This document shows, in pieces, positions 16,115 to 19,368 of a DNA stretch of 19,368 nt (within the stretch, counting starts at the first letter, position 1; the number at the start of each line of letters is the position of its first letter). The stretch is from the NCBI GenBank assembly GCA_963974265.1, contig CAXBDR010000062.1, forward strand, positions 1 to 19,368. Direction: 5' to 3'. A model generated the notes under the pieces. That model was not told the origin of the DNA. It ran no database searches and was given only the letters and a program-made list of their open reading frames with translations. The DNA is from CAISIP01 sp963974265. GTDB taxonomy: Bacteria > Pseudomonadota > Gammaproteobacteria > Burkholderiales > Burkholderiaceae_C. A program made the translations under genes and the position numbers.

Positions 16115-16753
16115 ATGACCAATATCGCCGACCTGCGCAAGAGTTACGAACGGGCCGAACTCAGCGAGGATGCCTCCCACGCCGACCCGCTCAAGCAGTT
16201 TGCGCAATGGCTGCAGGAAGCCATTGCCGCCCAGGTGCCCGAACCCAATGCGATGACGCTGGCCACCGTCGACCCCCAGTTGCGCCCGAGCACCCGCGTG
16301 GTGCTGATCAAGGGTTACGACGAACGCGGCATCGTCTGGTACACCAACTACGACAGCCGCAAGGGCCAGGACCTGGCCGGCAACCCGTATGCGGCGCTGC
16401 AATTCCACTGGGTGGAGCTGGAGCGCACGGTGCGTATCGAAGGCCGGGTCGAAAAAACCAGTGCCGAGGAAAGCGACGCGTATTTCCACAGCCGCCCGCT
16501 GGATTCGCGCATCGGTGCCTGGGCGTCGCCCCAGTCGCAGGTCATCCCCAACCGCGGCGTGCTGGTGGCCAACGCCGCCCGATACGGCACCCAGTTCCTG
16601 CTCAAGCCGCCGCGCCCGCCGCACTGGGGCGGCTACCGGCTGCATCCGGACAACTGGCAGTTCTGGCAAGGCCGCAAGAGCCGCCTGCACGACCGGCTGC
16701 GTTACACCGCCGGCGACGATGGCCGGTGGTTGCGAGAACGACTGGCCCCCTGA
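16115..16753 (+). CDS. pdxH: Pyridoxamine/pyridoxine 5'-phosphate oxidase
   Basis: An FMN-dependent cytoplasmic oxidase making pyridoxal 5'-phosphate from PNP or PMP. The 212-aa protein is close to the E. coli length (218). Signatures in order: ADLRKSYE, EPNAMTLATVD (43-53), RPSTRVVLIKGYDERG with FMN-contacting R61 and K66, WYTNYDSRKG (75-84), a Q(S)Q segment ASPQSQVI, and the C-terminal substrate loop RLHDR (190-194) ending in RLAP. The N-terminus MTNIADLRKSYE matches other bacterial PdxH proteins, which fixes the start despite the absence of a Shine-Dalgarno. It ends 36 bp before the convergent AEC carrier gene. Confidence 0.95.
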   Translation: MTNIADLRKSYERAELSEDASHADPLKQFAQWLQEAIAAQVPEPNAMTLATVDPQLRPSTRVVLIKGYDERGIVWYTNYDSRKGQDLAGNPYAALQFHWVELERTVRIEGRVEKTSAEESDAYFHSRPLDSRIGAWASPQSQVIPNRGVLVANAARYGTQFLLKPPRPPHWGGYRLHPDNWQFWQGRKSRLHDRLRYTAGDDGRWLRERLAP

Positions 16754-16777
16754 CGCGCCCCGCGTTTGGCGGCGTCA
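16751..16777. terminator. Possible hairpin between pdxH and the AEC gene
   Basis: TGACGC (16751-16756, including the pdxH stop) pairs with GCGTCA (16772-16777). The stem extends by GCC/GGC past a one-base bulge. No T-tract follows on either strand. It lies between two convergent genes and might serve both. Confidence 0.3.
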
Positions 16778-16789
16778 CCACCACCGCCC

Positions 16790-17734
16790 CTACCCGCCCA
16801 GCAACAACACCGCCAGCGAGACGGTGAACGCCGACAACGCCGTCGACACCGCGATGCTGGCGGTGACGGTTTCCTGGGCCACGCCATAGCGCTGGGAGAA
16901 CAGGAAGGCATTGGCGCCGACCGGCAATGCCGCCATGACGATCATCACGGCCAGTGGCTGGCCGGCCATGCCGAACATCCAGCCGAGCACGCCGGTCAGC
17001 ACCGGCAGCAGCAGGTTCTTCAAGGTGCTGATCACCAGCGCCCCGCGCAGGTGCCGGCCCACATAGGCTGACGCCAGCGACACGCCGACCAGCATCAGCG
17101 CCAGCGGGCCGAAGGCCTTGCCCAGCCAGAACATCGCCGTGTCCAGGCAGGCCGGCAGCACCAGGCCGGTCTGCGCGAACAGCAGCCCGGCGATGATGGG
17201 CAACGGCACCGGGTGGATCAAGGCCTTGCGCAGCGAGCGCAGCGCCACCAGCCACAAGCGCGAGGCGCCTTCGGGGCGAGCAGCGGCATGGTCGCGCGCC
17301 GCGGCAAACTCCAGCACGACGGTGGCCGTGGTCAGCAGCATCAGCGAATGCAGCGGAATCAGCGTGAACAGCGTCACCAGGCCGGCTTCGCCCCAGACCA
17401 GGTCGATCAGCGGAATGCCGATCAGCACCGAATTGCCGTAGGTGGCGGCCAGCGCCATGACCGCGGCGCGCCGGTCCACGCCGCGCAGTGCCAGCACGCC
17501 ACCGAAGACCAGCGCCAGCGCCAGTGCGTACACCAGGGCCGGAAGCAGGTCGAGCTGCTCGACATGCACCCGGCTCATGGCGCGAAACAGCAGGATGGGC
17601 GTGAGCACCATGAAGGCCAGCGTCGACAGCCGCCGCACCATGCCCGGCCCCAGCCAGCGCGCCCGCCCGACGCCCAGGCCCAGCAGGATCAGCGCCATCA
17701 CGGGCAACAGGGCGGACAACACGACGGGGTTCAT
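16790..17734 (-). CDS. AEC-family (auxin efflux carrier) transporter
   Basis: A 314-aa inner-membrane carrier with about ten hydrophobic segments. It begins MNPVVLSALLPVMALILLGL, and has FMVLTPILLFRAM, the AATYGNSVLIGIPL signature (N-S-V-x-I-G-I-P, typical of AEC proteins), VPLPIIAGLLFAQTG, LALMLVGVSLA, and a C-terminal NAFLFSQRYG followed by a final span. Family members export organic acids such as malate or malonate; the substrate here is unknown. Start 17734 places the first membrane span at the N-terminus; the frame is open to 17848 but that extension is hydrophilic and implausible. It diverges from the AraC-type gene by 82 bp. Confidence 0.88.
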   Translation of the reverse strand: MNPVVLSALLPVMALILLGLGVGRARWLGPGMVRRLSTLAFMVLTPILLFRAMSRVHVEQLDLLPALVYALALALVFGGVLALRGVDRRAAVMALAATYGNSVLIGIPLIDLVWGEAGLVTLFTLIPLHSLMLLTTATVVLEFAAARDHAAARPEGASRLWLVALRSLRKALIHPVPLPIIAGLLFAQTGLVLPACLDTAMFWLGKAFGPLALMLVGVSLASAYVGRHLRGALVISTLKNLLLPVLTGVLGWMFGMAGQPLAVMIVMAALPVGANAFLFSQRYGVAQETVTASIAVSTALSAFTVSLAVLLLGG

Positions 17735-17768
17735 GGAGGCAGGGATGGTACATGGGGCAGGCGCATCG

Positions 17769-17788
17769 GCCGGTGGCTGGCGACCGGC
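17769..17788. promoter_or_regulatory. Inverted repeat between the AEC and AraC-type genes
   Basis: GCCGGT (17769-17774) and ACCGGC (17783-17788) form an inverted repeat with an 8-bp spacer in the 82-bp divergent region. A possible -10 hexamer, TACAGT (17797-17802), for the plus-strand gene lies beside it. This may be an operator, but short GC-rich repeats are common here. Confidence 0.3.
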
Positions 17789-17816
17789 ATCGGCGTTACA
17801 GTCGGCGGCTTGACAT

Positions 17817-18478
17817 ATGGACATCGCTCCGATGCCGGTCGACCTCACTACCCCTGCTGCTGCTGCCGCCGCCGAACTGCGCCATTACCGTGGCGACCAC
17901 GGGCGGCATGCCCACGCCCATGCCCAGTTGCTGTTCGGCATTGGCGGTAGCCTGGACGTGGAAGTGGGCGGGCACCTGATGCGTGTCGACGCCGTGACCG
18001 GGCTGATCGTGCCCGCCGGCGCATGGCACGGCTCGGCCTCGCGCGACGGCGCCGACGTGTGGGTGGTCGACGCGCCCGCCGCCCGGGAGTTCGACCGGGT
18101 GCGGCCGCTGGCGCTGGCCGGTGGCCGGCCCCACGGCATGTCGACGGCCCAATGGCTGGAACTGGCCCGCACGGCGCGCCGTGCAGCGCCGCGGCGCCGG
18201 CTCGACACCGCCCGGCTCGCGCGTGCGGTGGCCGACGCATGGCGGCGCTGTTCGCGTTGTCGGTACCGCAGTTCCACGCGCGCTGGCGCCAGCTGACCGG
18301 GCTGGCGCCGCAGGCCTGGCTGCGCGAGCGCCGCCTGGACGAGGCGCAACGCCTGCTGCGTGCCGGCTGGCCCGGCGACACGGTGGCGGCCCAGGTCGGT
18401 TACGCCAGTGCGAGCGCACTGCTGTTCGCCTTGCGCCGCGAACGTGGCGTGGGCGCACGGGCCTTGCGCGGCGCCTGA
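17817..18478 (+). pseudogene. AraC-family regulator interrupted by a frameshift
   Basis: The first frame (17817-18296) encodes a cupin-like AraC sensor domain: HAHAHAQLLFGIGGSLDVEV, then LIVPAGAWHGSA and VVDAP. It then reads into Arg/Cys/Ser-rich nonsense from about residue 142 and stops. The DNA-binding half is intact one frame back: LFALSVPQFHARWRQLTGL, RRLDEAQRLL, VAAQVGYASASALLF, ending at 18478. A -1 shift near 18237-18241 would join VADA to MAALFALS and give about 220 residues. No slippery heptamer is visible there. It is probably an inactivated gene or a sequencing error; the second half could also start separately at ATG 18239. It sits 52 bp before the EamA gene, the usual partner order for such regulators. 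Confidence 0.75.
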
Positions 18479-18530
18479 AGGACAAGAGTCTCTCGACATT
18501 CGCCGGCGTGTGCCGGGCGACGATCACGCC

Positions 18531-19368
18531 ATGCTTGTTCCATCGATACGCGGCGTGGCCATGGTGGTGGCCGCCGCCATGCTCTGGGGTACCACCGGCA
18601 CGGCGCAGAGTTTCGCGCCGCCGCAACTCTCGTCCTACTGGGTCGGCGCCTTGCGGCTGGCCGTGGCCACGTTGTTCTTCTGGCCCATGGTGTGGGCCAG
18701 CGACCGCCCGGCCCTGGCGGCCCGCGCGCTGCGCGACATGCCCTGGCGCGGCATCACGCTGGCGGCGGCCTGCATGTGCATCTACAACCTGGCGTTCTTC
18801 GCGGGGCTGCGCGCCACCGGCGTGGCCATCGGCACGGCGCTGGCCCTGGGCAGCGGCCCGGTCTGGGCCGGCCTGCTGCAGGCGGCCATCACCCGCGTGC
18901 TGCCGACGCCCGCCTGGTGGCTGGGCACGGGCGTGGCCGTGGCCGGGGTCGTGGTGATGATGGCCACGGCCGAAGGAACGGCCGCGCAGGTCTCGTGGAC
19001 CGGCGTGGCCTTGTGCCTGCTGGCCGGCCTGTCGTACGCGACCTACGCCATCCAGAACCAGCGCATGGTCAGCGACGCGTCACCGGCGGCGGTGACGGCG
19101 ACCGTGTTCACGCTGGCCGCGCTGCTGGCGCTCCCCGGCGCGGCGCTGCTGTCCGGCGCGCCGCAGCTGCGTGGCGACGATGTCGCCATCCTCGTGTGGC
19201 TGGGCGTGGTGAGCACCGGCATCGCCTACCTGCTGTTCAGCCACGCGCTGCGGCTGATCTCGGCCGCCACCGGCGTGGTGCTGGCACTGGTCGAACCCGT
19301 GACCGCCTTCGTGCTGGCCATCGTCATCGTCGGCGAGCGACCCGGCTGGGCCGGGGTGCTGGGGCTGG
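18531..19368 (+). CDS. EamA/DMT-superfamily transporter (partial, runs off the window)
   Basis: The visible 279 codons encode a multi-span inner-membrane exporter of the 10-TM drug/metabolite transporter type. The first EamA domain starts with GVAMVVAAAMLWGTTGTAQS (about 8-27), includes YWVGALRLAVATLFF, and ends in VAVAGVVVMMATA. The second begins with VALCLLAGLSYATYAIQNQ and ends in VVLALVEPVTAFVLAIVIVGE, the conserved terminal EamA motif. Only the last few residues should be missing. ATG 18531 was chosen because the first span follows immediately. There is no Shine-Dalgarno, and a GACGAT hexamer lies six bases upstream. The substrate is unknown; amino acid or metabolite efflux is typical. 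Confidence 0.88.
   Translation, partial: MLVPSIRGVAMVVAAAMLWGTTGTAQSFAPPQLSSYWVGALRLAVATLFFWPMVWASDRPALAARALRDMPWRGITLAAACMCIYNLAFFAGLRATGVAIGTALALGSGPVWAGLLQAAITRVLPTPAWWLGTGVAVAGVVVMMATAEGTAAQVSWTGVALCLLAGLSYATYAIQNQRMVSDASPAAVTATVFTLAALLALPGAALLSGAPQLRGDDVAILVWLGVVSTGIAYLLFSHALRLISAATGVVLALVEPVTAFVLAIVIVGERPGWAGVLGL

Overview
GC-rich, densely coded DNA from a proteobacterium, most likely a betaproteobacterium of the order Burkholderiales (Comamonadaceae- or Alcaligenaceae-like). The clues are an orphan Bug-type tripartite-tricarboxylate receptor, VanAB, an edd-eda Entner-Doudoroff pair, a DUF748 giant AsmA-like protein, and several genes that start without a Shine-Dalgarno sequence. The genus is an inference. 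No rRNA, tRNA, CRISPR array, transposase or phage gene was seen.

Layout. (1) 1-84 is a 12-bp tandem repeat. (2) 145-7824 is a run of plus-strand catabolic genes: vanA-vanB (vanillate O-demethylase, overlapping starts), a HutC/UTRA-type GntR regulator, a 752-aa PHP/DUF3604-like metallo-phosphoesterase, a secreted Bug receptor preceded by a consensus sigma-54 promoter, and a gamma-butyrobetaine-hydroxylase-like 2-oxoglutarate dioxygenase. (3) 7882-11706 (minus) is a single 1274-aa DUF748/AsmA-like envelope protein. It is bracketed by a diverged 68/73-bp direct repeat of the dioxygenase-tail/tauE-head junction, so it looks inserted between two formerly adjacent genes. (4) 11946-12707 is a TauE/SafE-type permease. 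(5) 12718-15245 (minus) is edd-eda, with a palindromic operator at the edd start. (6) 15447-16753 carries chaC (glutathione turnover) and pdxH (PLP synthesis). (7) 16790-17734 (minus) is an AEC-family carrier, divergent from a frameshifted AraC-type regulator (17817-18478). (8) An EamA/DMT exporter begins at 18531 and runs off the window.

How the parts may work together: VanAB converts vanillate to protocatechuate plus formaldehyde. The regulator-phosphoesterase-Bug-dioxygenase run that follows looks like a separate substrate-specific module of unknown substrate. The rest is housekeeping: central sugar acid catabolism, glutathione and B6 metabolism, and exporters.

No gene-free stretch exceeds 300 bases. 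The longest are 11707-11945 (divergent promoter region plus a repeat copy), 6498-6699 (two strong hairpins) and 15246-15446 (edd operator and a sigma-54-like site). Four plus-strand starts show a -10-like hexamer exactly 6 nt before the ATG, an arrangement expected to give leaderless mRNA.
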